NCBI GenBank assembly: GCA_021776135.1
Contig: JAJFGL010000039.1
Coordinates: forward strand, 28,373 to 92,372
Direction of reading: 5' to 3'
Origin: Kiloniellaceae bacterium
GTDB taxonomy: Bacteria; Pseudomonadota; Alphaproteobacteria; Kiloniellales; J153
Length of the DNA: 64,000 nt
The notes under the pieces are model-generated. The model ran no database searches, was not told the DNA's origin, and saw only the letters and a program-made list of their open reading frames with translations. The first letter of the stretch is position 1. Every line of letters begins with the position of its first letter. This document shows positions 51,644-60,400 of the stretch, piece by piece. Position numbers and translations under genes: made by a program.

Positions 51644-52362
51644 GCCAGATCTCCTTTCAAGAAGGCCGAGGCCTCCGCCGTGCGGGGCTTTGAGAAAAAC
51701 GCCGCGGCTTCGGCGCGTTCAAGCAAGCGGCCGCGGTGCAGGAACAGGATCTCGTCCGCCAAGCGGCGGGCCTGGCCCAGGTCGTGGGTGGTCATGACGA
51801 TCTTGGCGCCCGAGGCGTGGACGTCCCCGATCAGCGTTTCGATGGCGCGGGTGGCGGCGGGGTCCAGGTTGGCCGTCGGCTCGTCGAGGAACAGCACCTC
51901 GGGGGCCATGACCCAGGCGCGGGCCATGGCGAGGCGTTGCTGCTCCCCGCCCGACAGGCTGCGCGCCGCCTGCTTGGACTTGGCGCCGAGGCCCGCGCGG
52001 GCCAGGGCTTCTTCGACTCGCGCGCCACGCTCACGCGCCGGGACGCCGCGCAGGCGCAAGGGATAGGCGACATTGGCGGCGGCCGAGCGGCGCAGCAGCA
52101 CCGGACGCTGAAACACCATGGCTTGGCGGTGCGCGCGCCCGGCGCCTTCCGGCGCGGCCCAGGATATGGTCCCGGCGCTCGGGCTGAGCAGACCGTGGCA
52201 GAGGCGCAATAGCAGGCTTTTCCCGGCCCCGTTGGGGCCTAGGATCACAGAGCGTTTGCCGGCCCGCAGGCCGAAGCTTACATCCTCGATCAAGCGCTTG
52301 CCGCCGGCGTCGAAACACACGCCTTCCAATCGCAGGGGCAGGATCGCTTCGCGTTCAGCCAT
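51637..52362 (-). CDS. tupC: Tungstate ABC transporter, ATP-binding protein
   Basis: A 241-residue ATPase. Walker A GPNGAGKSLL, signature LSGGEQQRLAMARA, Walker B VLFLDEPTANLD, and switch His in TTHDLGQA are complete. It lacks the C-terminal TOBE/MOP domain of ModC, so it is a short TupC-type ATPase. It overlaps tupB and tupA by a few bases on each side, which points to translational coupling. Confidence 0.9.
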   Translation of the reverse strand: MAEREAILPLRLEGVCFDAGGKRLIEDVSFGLRAGKRSVILGPNGAGKSLLLRLCHGLLSPSAGTISWAAPEGAGRAHRQAMVFQRPVLLRRSAAANVAYPLRLRGVPARERGARVEEALARAGLGAKSKQAARSLSGGEQQRLAMARAWVMAPEVLFLDEPTANLDPAATRAIETLIGDVHASGAKIVMTTHDLGQARRLADEILFLHRGRLLERAEAAAFFSKPRTAEASAFLKGDLAW

Positions 52363-53059
52363 GACTTGGCCGTACCGCGTCGCGCAGGGCCAGGACGGCC
52401 AGGTTGACGGTGAGGGCCAGGACGATCAGCACCAGGCCCAGGCCCAGGGCCAGGGCCAAATTGCCCTTGCTGGTTTCCAAGGCGATGGCGGTGGTCATGA
52501 CCCGGGTCGAGTGGGCGATGTTGCCGCCCACGATCATGACCGCGCCGACCTCGGCGATGGCCCTGCCGAAACCGGCCAGAATCGCGGTCAGGAGGCTGAA
52601 GCGCCCATCCCACAGCAGGGTGACCAGGCGCTGGCCCGGCCCGGCGGCGAGGGAGCGCAACTGCTCGTCGTATTCCCGGTTCAAATCGGCGACGATTTGC
52701 GCGCTCAGGGCGGCGACGATGGGCAGGACCAGGAGGCATTGCGCCAGGATCATGGCGGCCGGTGTGAACAGCAGGCCGAGCACGCCAAGCGGCCCGGCGC
52801 GCGACAGCAGCAGGTAAACCACCAGCCCGACCACCACCGGCGGCAGGCCCATGAAGGCCGTGAGCAAGGCATGGAGTACTGTCCGGCCAGGAAAGCGGTA
52901 CAGCGCCACCGCCGCGCCCAGAGGCAGGCCCAGCAACACGGCCAGACCCACGGCCAGGAAGCTGACCCGCAGGGACAGGCCGACGATCTCGATCAAATCG
53001 CGATCCAAATCCAGCAACATGGCGAAGGCCATGCCAAAGGCGGCTGTGATATCGTTCAT
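52355..53059 (-). CDS. tupB: Tungstate ABC transporter, permease
   Basis: A 234-residue inner-membrane permease with about five to six helices and an EAA-type loop (AAGPGQRLVTLLWDGRFSLL). Other family segments include TAFMGLPPVVVGLVVYLLLS and GRAIAEVGAVMIVGGNI. It is the first gene of the tupBCA operon, whose promoter contains an 8-bp inverted repeat ten bases upstream of the start. Confidence 0.9.
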   Translation of the reverse strand: MNDITAAFGMAFAMLLDLDRDLIEIVGLSLRVSFLAVGLAVLLGLPLGAAVALYRFPGRTVLHALLTAFMGLPPVVVGLVVYLLLSRAGPLGVLGLLFTPAAMILAQCLLVLPIVAALSAQIVADLNREYDEQLRSLAAGPGQRLVTLLWDGRFSLLTAILAGFGRAIAEVGAVMIVGGNIAHSTRVMTTAIALETSKGNLALALGLGLVLIVLALTVNLAVLALRDAVRPSHG

Positions 53060-53067
53060 CCTGCAAG

Positions 53068-53089
53068 TTTATGCATATTTCTGCATAAA
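53068..53089 (-). promoter_or_regulatory. Palindromic operator candidate for tupBCA
   Basis: TTTATGCA-N6-TGCATAAA is a perfect inverted repeat (8-bp arms) immediately upstream of tupB. It is a strong candidate binding site for an oxyanion-sensing regulator, most simply the HTH/PBP-like protein encoded at 49339-50256. That gene has no matching site in its own upstream region. Confidence 0.55.
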
Positions 53090-53207
53090 TTCCAACGATT
53101 CAGCTTTTTCATGCCAAATCGGGCTAATTACGGCGGCTTTCCGCTTGGCCCATAGTCCTGTAGGAATGAGGCGGGCGGCCGCTTTCTCGAACTTAAGGAC
53201 AGGAACC

Positions 53208-53954
53208 ATGGATTTAGGACTGGCAGGCAAGGCCGTGGCGGTGACGGGCGGAACCCGGGGCATTGGCTACGCTATCGCGGCGGCCTGTGCGCGCGAAGGG
53301 GCTCCGGTGGCGATCTGCGGGCGGTCGGCGGACAGCCTCGAACGCGCCAAGCAAGAACTCAGTGCGCTGGGCGGCACCGTTTACGCCGCGATTTGCGATG
53401 TATCCGATCCGGCGGCGATCACCGCCTTTATCGAGGGCGCCGCCGAGCATCTGGGTGGTTTGCATGCCCTGGTCAATAACCCCAGCGGCTTCGGCGCGCG
53501 CGACGACGAAGATGGCTGGTCTAAGAGCATGGAAGTCGATCTCATGGGCTTGGTGCGGGCGACTTGGGCGGCGATCCCGCATTTCAAGGCGGCCGGCGCC
53601 GGTGCGGTGCTGCATATCTCATCGATATCCGGAATCGGCGCCACGACCTCAATCCCCTACGGCGCGATTAAGGCCGCGGTCAATCAATTGACCCAATCAC
53701 AGGCCCTCCTCTACGCGCCCGATAGGGTCCGGGTGAACTGCATCGCCCCTGGCTCGATTGAATTTCCCGGCGGGTCTTGGGCACGGCGCAAGGCTGAGGA
53801 ACCTGAATTCTACAACCAGGTCTTGGCCGGCATCCCCTTCGGCCGCATGGGCCAGCCCGAAGAGGTTGGCCGCGCCGCCGCCTTCCTGCTGTCCGAAGCC
53901 GCCTCCTGGGTGACGGGCCAAGTTATCGCAGTTGACGGCGCTCAGAACTTGTAG
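53208..53954 (+). CDS. Short-chain dehydrogenase/reductase
   Basis: A 248-residue classical SDR. The start at 53208 gives MDLGLAGKAVAVTGGTRGIG, with the TGxxxGIG cofactor motif. The catalytic residues appear as HISSISGIG (Ser) and YGAIKAAVN (Tyr-x-x-x-Lys), and the cofactor-contact motif is NNPSG in place of the usual NAG. A basic residue in ICGRSADS suggests NADP(H). The substrate is unknown. It lies between the tup genes and the DsbA-like gene and is convergent with the latter. Confidence 0.86.
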   Translation: MDLGLAGKAVAVTGGTRGIGYAIAAACAREGAPVAICGRSADSLERAKQELSALGGTVYAAICDVSDPAAITAFIEGAAEHLGGLHALVNNPSGFGARDDEDGWSKSMEVDLMGLVRATWAAIPHFKAAGAGAVLHISSISGIGATTSIPYGAIKAAVNQLTQSQALLYAPDRVRVNCIAPGSIEFPGGSWARRKAEEPEFYNQVLAGIPFGRMGQPEEVGRAAAFLLSEAASWVTGQVIAVDGAQNL

Positions 53955-53964
53955 CGGCCAAGCT

Positions 53965-54576
53965 TTAGCCCGCCGCCAGGGCTTCCTCGACAAAATCCAG
54001 GCGGTCTTGGCCGTAGAAGTTCTCTTGGCCCAGGAAATACGTGGGCGAGCCCATGACTCCCCGGATGATGGCTTCCCGGTTATTCCGCTCGATCTCCAGC
54101 TGAACCTCGGGGCTCATGGCCTCCTCGATCAGGGGCGCGGCCTCGAATCCGGCGGCCTTGCATAGTTCCGCGATCACGGCCTCGTCGGCGATATCCCGGT
54201 CGTCGCGCCACAAGGCGGCGAGCACCGCGATGCTCAAGGCGTCGAGATCGCCCTTCGCGCCGCCGCGCACGGCGTGCTGGGCCGCGACAACGATGCCGCT
54301 GGGCAGTTCGACCGGGCCGTTGTGGTGGATCGGTTCCAGCTCCACCTCGAGCCCCAGGCGCGCCGCGCAGCGCTGAAAGTCGCGGCGCATGTAGGCGGTG
54401 CGCTGCGGCGGGCGGTCGGCGAATTGCTGGGCCCCGATGGGCGGCAGGGTGGTGGATAATATAATCGGTTTGTGGACCAGGCGGCGCCCGTACTTGGCCG
54501 CCAGGGCGGCGATACGCGCCGCGCCCAGATAGGCGAAGGACGAACGGGTCGAATAATAATAGTCGATGGTCTCCAT
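53965..54576 (-). CDS. DsbA-like 2-hydroxychromene-2-carboxylate isomerase-type protein
   Basis: A 203-residue thioredoxin-fold protein of the DsbA/HCCA-isomerase family. The N-terminus reads METIDYYYSTRSSFAYLG, with Ser in the position of the redox cysteine, as in HCCA isomerases and kappa-class GSTs. The C-terminal GVMGSPTYFLGQENFYGQDR includes the conserved cis-Pro region. It may act in aromatic compound breakdown or use glutathione, but no pathway genes are nearby. It is convergent with the SDR (10-bp gap) and divergent from fdhD. Confidence 0.8.
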   Translation of the reverse strand: METIDYYYSTRSSFAYLGAARIAALAAKYGRRLVHKPIILSTTLPPIGAQQFADRPPQRTAYMRRDFQRCAARLGLEVELEPIHHNGPVELPSGIVVAAQHAVRGGAKGDLDALSIAVLAALWRDDRDIADEAVIAELCKAAGFEAAPLIEEAMSPEVQLEIERNNREAIIRGVMGSPTYFLGQENFYGQDRLDFVEEALAAG

Positions 54577-54677
54577 GGGGCTGGCCTCCAGGTTAGATGT
54601 TGCCGGACAGTGTGCCGTCCCAGCCCCGCCGCCGGCAAGCGCTTGCGGCAATGTCCGGAGGGCCGCATATTCTTTCT

Positions 54678-55586
54678 ATGACCAAGCTGGAAACCAAGAT
54701 GGCGGACGCGGCGGACGAGTTTCTCATCCGGCCCGACCCAAAGGATCCGCGCCTGACCGAGCGGGTCCAGGGCTTCAACGAACACGGACAGGCGATCGAG
54801 ACCGCCGTGGTGGTCGAGCGGCCCCTGACCCTGTTCCTGAACGCCCAGGAAATCGTCACCATGATGACCATCGGCGATTTCCCGGAATACCTCGCGGTCG
54901 GTTTTCTGCTCAATCAGAACATGCTGCGCCCGGACGACCGGGTGACCGGGATCGAGCATGACGACGATCTTGGCGTTATCGTCGTGCGCACCGGGCGCAA
55001 GACCGATTACGAAGACAAGCTAAAGAAAAAAACCCGGACCTCCGGCTGCGCGCAAGGCACGGTCTTCGGCGACCTCATGGAAAAGTTCGAGGATATCGCC
55101 TTGCCCAAGGACGCGGTCTTGAAGACCTCCTGGTTGTTCGCCCTGTCGCGCAAGATCAACACCGCGCCCAGCCTGTATCTAGAGGCCGGAGCGATCCACG
55201 GCTGCGTGCTGTGCGAGGCCGACCGGCCGCTGATCTACATGGAAGATGTCGGCCGCCACAACGCGGTCGATAAGATCGCCGGCTATATGTTTCTCAAGGG
55301 GCTTACGCCCGAGGATAAAATTTTCTATACCACCGGCCGCCTGACTTCGGAGATGGTCATCAAGACCGTGCAGATGGGCATCCCGATACTGATTTCGCGC
55401 TCCGGCTTCACCGCCTGGGGGGTCGATCTGGCGCGCCAGGCGGGCCTGACCCTCATCGGCCGGGCCAAGGGCAAACGCTTCGTCGTGCTTTCGGGCAACG
55501 AGCGCATCGACTACGACCACGACCCGGCGTCTCTCGACGTGGAAGACAAACGCCACCAACGCAAATCGGGGCGCGCGGATGAGTAA
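54678..55586 (+). CDS. fdhD: Formate dehydrogenase accessory sulfurtransferase FdhD
   Basis: A 302-residue protein that supplies sulfur from a desulfurase to the Mo/W-bis-MGD cofactor of formate dehydrogenase. The conserved blocks include ERPLTLFLN, IGDFPEYLAVGFLL, and HNAVDKIAGYMF. The active loop reads TSGCAQG (Cys124), so only one cysteine is present where Escherichia coli FdhD has CxxC. A second cysteine pair occurs in HGCVLCEAD. The ATG at 54678 is chosen as it retains the full N-terminus; the Met at 54699 is possible. It overlaps the next gene by eight bases. Confidence 0.92.
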   Translation: MTKLETKMADAADEFLIRPDPKDPRLTERVQGFNEHGQAIETAVVVERPLTLFLNAQEIVTMMTIGDFPEYLAVGFLLNQNMLRPDDRVTGIEHDDDLGVIVVRTGRKTDYEDKLKKKTRTSGCAQGTVFGDLMEKFEDIALPKDAVLKTSWLFALSRKINTAPSLYLEAGAIHGCVLCEADRPLIYMEDVGRHNAVDKIAGYMFLKGLTPEDKIFYTTGRLTSEMVIKTVQMGIPILISRSGFTAWGVDLARQAGLTLIGRAKGKRFVVLSGNERIDYDHDPASLDVEDKRHQRKSGRADE

Positions 55587-56400
55587 GTTCCCCATCGCCG
55601 GCCAAGACGCCGCCGCCTACGCGCGCGATGGCGCGGCGGTGTTGCGCGGCGTCTTCGATGCCGATTGGATCGAGGTGTTGCGCGCGGGTGTGGCGCGTAA
55701 CCTGGCCGAACCGGGCCGCTTCGCCCACCGCTACACCACGCCCGGCAAGCCCGGCAACTTCTTCGGCGACTACTGCAACTGGCAACGCATCGAAGAATAC
55801 CGGCGCTTTGTTTTCGAGTCGCCGGCGGCCGAAATCGCGGCGCTTATCATGGGTTCGAACAAGGTCAACTTTTTCCACGAGCACGTTCTGGTCAAGGAGG
55901 CCCAAACCGGCGAGCCGACGCCTTGGCATCACGATCAGCCTTATTGGACCGTCGATGGCACCCAGGTGTGCAGCCTGTGGATTCCCCTCGATCCCGTGGC
56001 GCGCGAAACCTGTGTCGAGTTCGTGGCCGGTTCGCACCGCTGGGGCAAGTGGTTTCGGCCTAAACGATTCGTCGATCAAGCGGAGCACGACACGCAAGAG
56101 GGCGAGCCGGTGCCCGACATCGAGGCCCACCGGGATGATTACACGATCCTGGGGTGGGATCTGGAACCGGGGGACTGTATCGCCTTTCATGCCCTGACCC
56201 TGCACGGCGCGCCGGGCAATACCTCCGCGTCCCAGCGGCGGCGCGCCTTCGCCGCCCGCTGGACCGGCGACGACGCCCGCTTCGCGCGCCGCGACGGCTA
56301 TATGTCGCCGCCCTTCGAGGAGGTAACCCTGGAGCCGGGGGCGCCCATGGATTGTCCGGCATTTCCGGCCGTCTGGCCGCGCCCGGATACGCCTGAATGA
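55579..56400 (+). CDS. Phytanoyl-CoA dioxygenase (PhyH) family protein
   Basis: A 273-residue non-heme Fe(II)/2-oxoglutarate-dependent dioxygenase. The iron ligands are His117 and Asp119 (WHHDQPYW) and His209 (LTLHGAPGN), with the 2-oxoglutarate-binding Arg probably in RRAFAARWTG. It may hydroxylate a small metabolite; the substrate cannot be predicted. It is unusual that this enzyme lies between fdhD and mobA, with both junctions overlapping (8 bp and 4 bp), so co-expression with molybdopterin/formate genes seems likely. Confidence 0.85.
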   Translation: MSKFPIAGQDAAAYARDGAAVLRGVFDADWIEVLRAGVARNLAEPGRFAHRYTTPGKPGNFFGDYCNWQRIEEYRRFVFESPAAEIAALIMGSNKVNFFHEHVLVKEAQTGEPTPWHHDQPYWTVDGTQVCSLWIPLDPVARETCVEFVAGSHRWGKWFRPKRFVDQAEHDTQEGEPVPDIEAHRDDYTILGWDLEPGDCIAFHALTLHGAPGNTSASQRRRAFAARWTGDDARFARRDGYMSPPFEEVTLEPGAPMDCPAFPAVWPRPDTPE

Positions 56401-57026
56401 GCAGGACGCACGTCGCGGGCGTGCTCCTGGCCGGGGGCCAGTCGCGGCGCATGGGCGGCGGCGACAAGTGTCTGCGTCCGCTCGCCGGCAAGCCGATCCT
56501 GACGCATATTATCGCCCGCGCCCGGCCTCAGGTCGCGGCCCTGGTCCTGAACGCCAACGGCGATCCGGCGCGCTTCGCGGGTTTCGGCCTGCCGGTCGCG
56601 GCGGACGGGATCGCGGATTTCGCCGGGCCCCTGGCCGGGGTTCTGGCCGGGTTGGACTGGGCGGCGGAGAACGCGCCGGACTGCACTCACGTCGCCAGCT
56701 TCGCCTGCGACGCGCCCTTCTTTCCGCGCGATCTGGTGACCCGTTTTCTCGCCGCGCTGGAGGCCGGGGGCGCCGAGTTGGCCTGCGCCGCCTCGGCCGG
56801 GCGGGCGCACCCGGTCTTCGGCCTTTGGCCGCTCAGCCTGCGGGGCGATCTGCGCCGCGCCATGGTCGAGGAGGGCTTACGCAAGGTCGATGTTTGGACC
56901 GCGCGCCATAAGCTGGCGACGGTCGAGTTTCCCTTGCGCGAAGGGCCGCAAGGCGACGGCGACCCCTTTTTCAATGCCAACCGGCCCGAGGATCTGGCCG
57001 AGGCGGATCGTCTCATCAAAAAGTGA
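56397..57026 (+). CDS. mobA: Molybdenum cofactor guanylyltransferase
   Basis: A 209-residue nucleotidyltransferase that attaches GMP to Mo-molybdopterin, making the MGD cofactor. The signature LLAGGQSRRMGGGDK is intact and is followed by LRPLAGKPIL, FACDAPFFP and a final FFNANRPEDLAEA. It overlaps phyH by four bases (ATGA). Together with fdhD and the tungstate transporter, it supports maturation of a Mo/W formate dehydrogenase encoded outside the window. Confidence 0.94.
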   Translation: MSRTHVAGVLLAGGQSRRMGGGDKCLRPLAGKPILTHIIARARPQVAALVLNANGDPARFAGFGLPVAADGIADFAGPLAGVLAGLDWAAENAPDCTHVASFACDAPFFPRDLVTRFLAALEAGGAELACAASAGRAHPVFGLWPLSLRGDLRRAMVEEGLRKVDVWTARHKLATVEFPLREGPQGDGDPFFNANRPEDLAEADRLIKK

Positions 57027-57454
57027 GGTGCCGCCAGCATTGTCCCTGGGGCCGAATGGTTGAAAGTATTCAACCTGTTGGCTGCGCCGGCACACTGGAT
57101 AGGGCCGTATATCGCTAGAATACGTACATAACTCCTTGGTTTTGAATATATTGATTATCCCAAACCAAAATTGAGTGTTAATATAGGTTAAGGCGGGAAG
57201 ATATATAAATAAAGATTAACTGGTAAACGAGGCGAACTACAGTAACTTCTAATAATGATATATATTGTTGCTAATTGAGGATTTTTTCGCTAAGATATTC
57301 TTAAGTTAATATGTCCGGATCTGGCGGCTGCAGAGGATTGGTTGGGGGGTAGTTCCGCCGCCGCCGCCGCCCGGATGAAAACGCCGGCAGGCACGCTTAA
57401 AAATAGCGGCCGCATTTGGATAAAAAGCTGGCGCGGACAGGGAGTGGGCCGTCG
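57027..57454 (+). promoter_or_regulatory. AT-rich region upstream of the second giant surface protein
   Basis: A strongly AT-rich stretch (57100-57310) much like that before the first giant gene, with TTAA-N6-TTAA at about 57178-57191 and several TATA-like words. The ribosome site AGGGAG lies at 57439-57444. No gene is seen. Confidence 0.45.
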
Positions 57455-60400
57455 ATGGTTAAGTTTAGCGGTACGGGGCCGAATGGCCTCGCGGCAGGGG
57501 AAGTCCTGCCGCCGATCGAAGCGTCCGGCGGATCCTTGGTGGTCCCGGACGCCGAGCTTCTTTTCACGGCGGATTACACGCGGGTCGGCGACGATCTGGT
57601 CTTGACCGGCGCCGATGGCGCCACGCTCGTGATTGTGAATTATTTCGCGCTCGACGCGGCGCCGATTCTTTTCTCGCCCGACGGCGCGATGATGGCGCCG
57701 CAACTCATCGCGACCCTGGTCGCGTCGCAGACTCCGCGCCTTTTCGCGCAGACCGGCGATATCGATACCGATCCGCCGATCGGCCAGATCCAGGACGTGG
57801 TCGGCACCGCGGCCATCATACGCGACGGGGTGCCGGTCGAGCTGCAAATCGGCGATCCGGTTTTCCAAAACGATGTGGTGCAGACGGGCCTGGCCTCGGA
57901 GCTTGCCATCGGTTTCGCCGACGGCACTATCTTCACCTTGTCCGCGAACGCGCGGATCACACTGGACGGCATGATCTACGACCCGGCGGGCGCCGATAAT
58001 TCGCTGGTCCTTTCCATTGTCCAGGGCACTTTTTCCTTCATCACCGGTCAGGTTGCCCCAAGCGGCGAGATGCTGATCAAGACGCCGGTGGGGACCATCG
58101 GCATTCGCGGAACCGAGGGTTATGGCACCCTGGAGTCCGCGCTCGGTCCGCTGACCTTCACGGCTTCCGCGACCGGCGGCGGGCCCCCCATCGGCTTGAC
58201 GTACCGCGATCCCTTAACCGGCGAAACGATCGCCAACATCACCACCGATGGCGACGCTTATATCATTACCCGCCTCGGTGCGCCGGTCGGCGTGCGGCCG
58301 GCGACGGCTCAAGAGCTCAACGCCTTCGCCAACCAATCCGATAAGAACTTCGACACCCAAACGAATATCCAGCTCGACAACGTCCCGGACGGGCCGATCA
58401 ACCAGGAAGCGCCCGATCCGAACCAAAGGGACGATACGGGCGAGGACGGGGACGCGCCGCTGGAAACCGAGGCGGGGCCCGGTTCCGGCGCGGCCCAGTC
58501 GAGCGGCAGCGGCTTCGAGCCCGCGAATGAGTTAGCCGAGAGCGGGCCGGACACGGAAGATACCGGCACCACCGACGATACGACGATCGAGACGACCTCG
58601 CCGCCGGAAACGAATACCGAGCCGCCGGTCGAACCCCCAGTCGATCCGCCCATCGATCCGCCGAGCGTGGTCAACCAGGCTCCCGTGGCATCCGCGGATG
58701 CGGCGACGACGGACGAAAACACCGCGGTGGTTATTGCCGTGCTGGCCAACGATACGGACCCGGACGGCAATGCGCTCAGCGTGAGTCCGTTAACTCAAGG
58801 CGCGAACGGCACGGTCGTGGCCAATCCGGACGGAACGCTGACCTACACGCCCAATTCCGGTTTCAGCGGCGCGGACAGCTTCACCTACACGGTAGCGGAC
58901 GGCCTTGGCGGTTTCGATACCGCGACGGTGAGCGTCACCGTCGTAGATGTCGACCTTGACCAAGTCGTAACCGGCACCGACGGGCCCGATATCGTCAACA
59001 CGGGCGCCGGCAACGACATCATTGCGACGCTTGGCGGCGACGATGCCATCGTGTCGGGCGGCGGCAACGATGTAATCGTGCCAGGCGCCGATAACGACAC
59101 GGTGAACGCGGGCGCGGGCAACGATGCGATCCTCTACACTGTCGGGGACGGTAGCGACACCATCGCCGGCGGCCCCGGCAACGATACCCTGCTCATATCG
59201 GGGGCCGCGAGCCCCAATGACGTCGCCATCACCGTTACCGGGCAGACCGGCTCCACCGGCTCGCCGAATCTCACCATTTCGGTCGGCAACGATAATCTCT
59301 CCGTGAGCGGTATCGAGGAGATCGTTATTCAAGGCGGCGGCGGCAATGACACGGTCATTATCGTCGGCGATCTGGTCGGCGTTTCGCAGAACACCGTTAT
59401 CGTGGATGGCGGCGCGGGCGCCGATGTGGTCGATGCGAGCGACATGACCTCGGACCAGCGCCTGGTTCTTCTGGGCGGCGCGGGCGACGACACTCTGACC
59501 GGCGGCGCCGGCGCCGAAGACATAGCCGTGTTCCAAGGTAATTTCGCCGATTACAGTTTTCAGAATCTCGATGACGGTGCGATCCAGGTTAGCGACTCGC
59601 AAGACGGCCGCGACGGTATCGACAGTCTTCGAAGCATCGACATCCTGCGTTTCGCGGACGGCGACGTGCTTGCCGGTGACCTCAATCAAGCGCCCAGCGA
59701 CTTCGACATCGCCGCGACCGCGACCTTCGAGAATTTGGCGGCAACCGGGTTGAGCTTCGCCGATGGTGTGATTCCGGGCGAGGCGGCCGAGTTCGATAAC
59801 ACGCCGGGGGCGGATCTGCCCTTGAGCGACGACGATACGGAAACCGTGGCGCTCAGTTTCAACTTCAATTTTCAGGGCGTTGACTACTCCGATATCACGG
59901 TGTCGAGCAACGGCTTCATCTGGCTGGGCGGCACGAGTTTCGGGAGCGATTGCTGCGATGCCGACGACGCCGAGTTCCTGAGCGATCCGCCGCGCATCGC
60001 GCCGGCCTGGTACGATCTCGATCCGGGTGACGGGGGCACCGTCAGCTTCGTCGATCTCGGCGACCGGGCCATCGTAACGTGGCGGGACGTGCCGGAGTTC
60101 TCCAACGACGACGGCAACACTTTCCAGGCCGTTTTGTTCGCCGACGGCCGGATCGCCCTCAACTATCTGACGCTCAACGCCGACACCTCGAATGGGCACT
60201 TGCACGACGCCATCGTCGGAATCACGGCCGGCGGCGGGGCTAGCGATCCGGGAGAGTCGGATCTGTCCGTGCCGGGCGCCGCAGATACCGGCGCCGAGGG
60301 GACCGTTTACGAATTTTTCGAGCGTGAAAATACCGCCGGGGCCGACAACTTCGACCTTAGCGGCCAGAGTATCCTGTTCACGCCGAACGGATCGGGTGGT

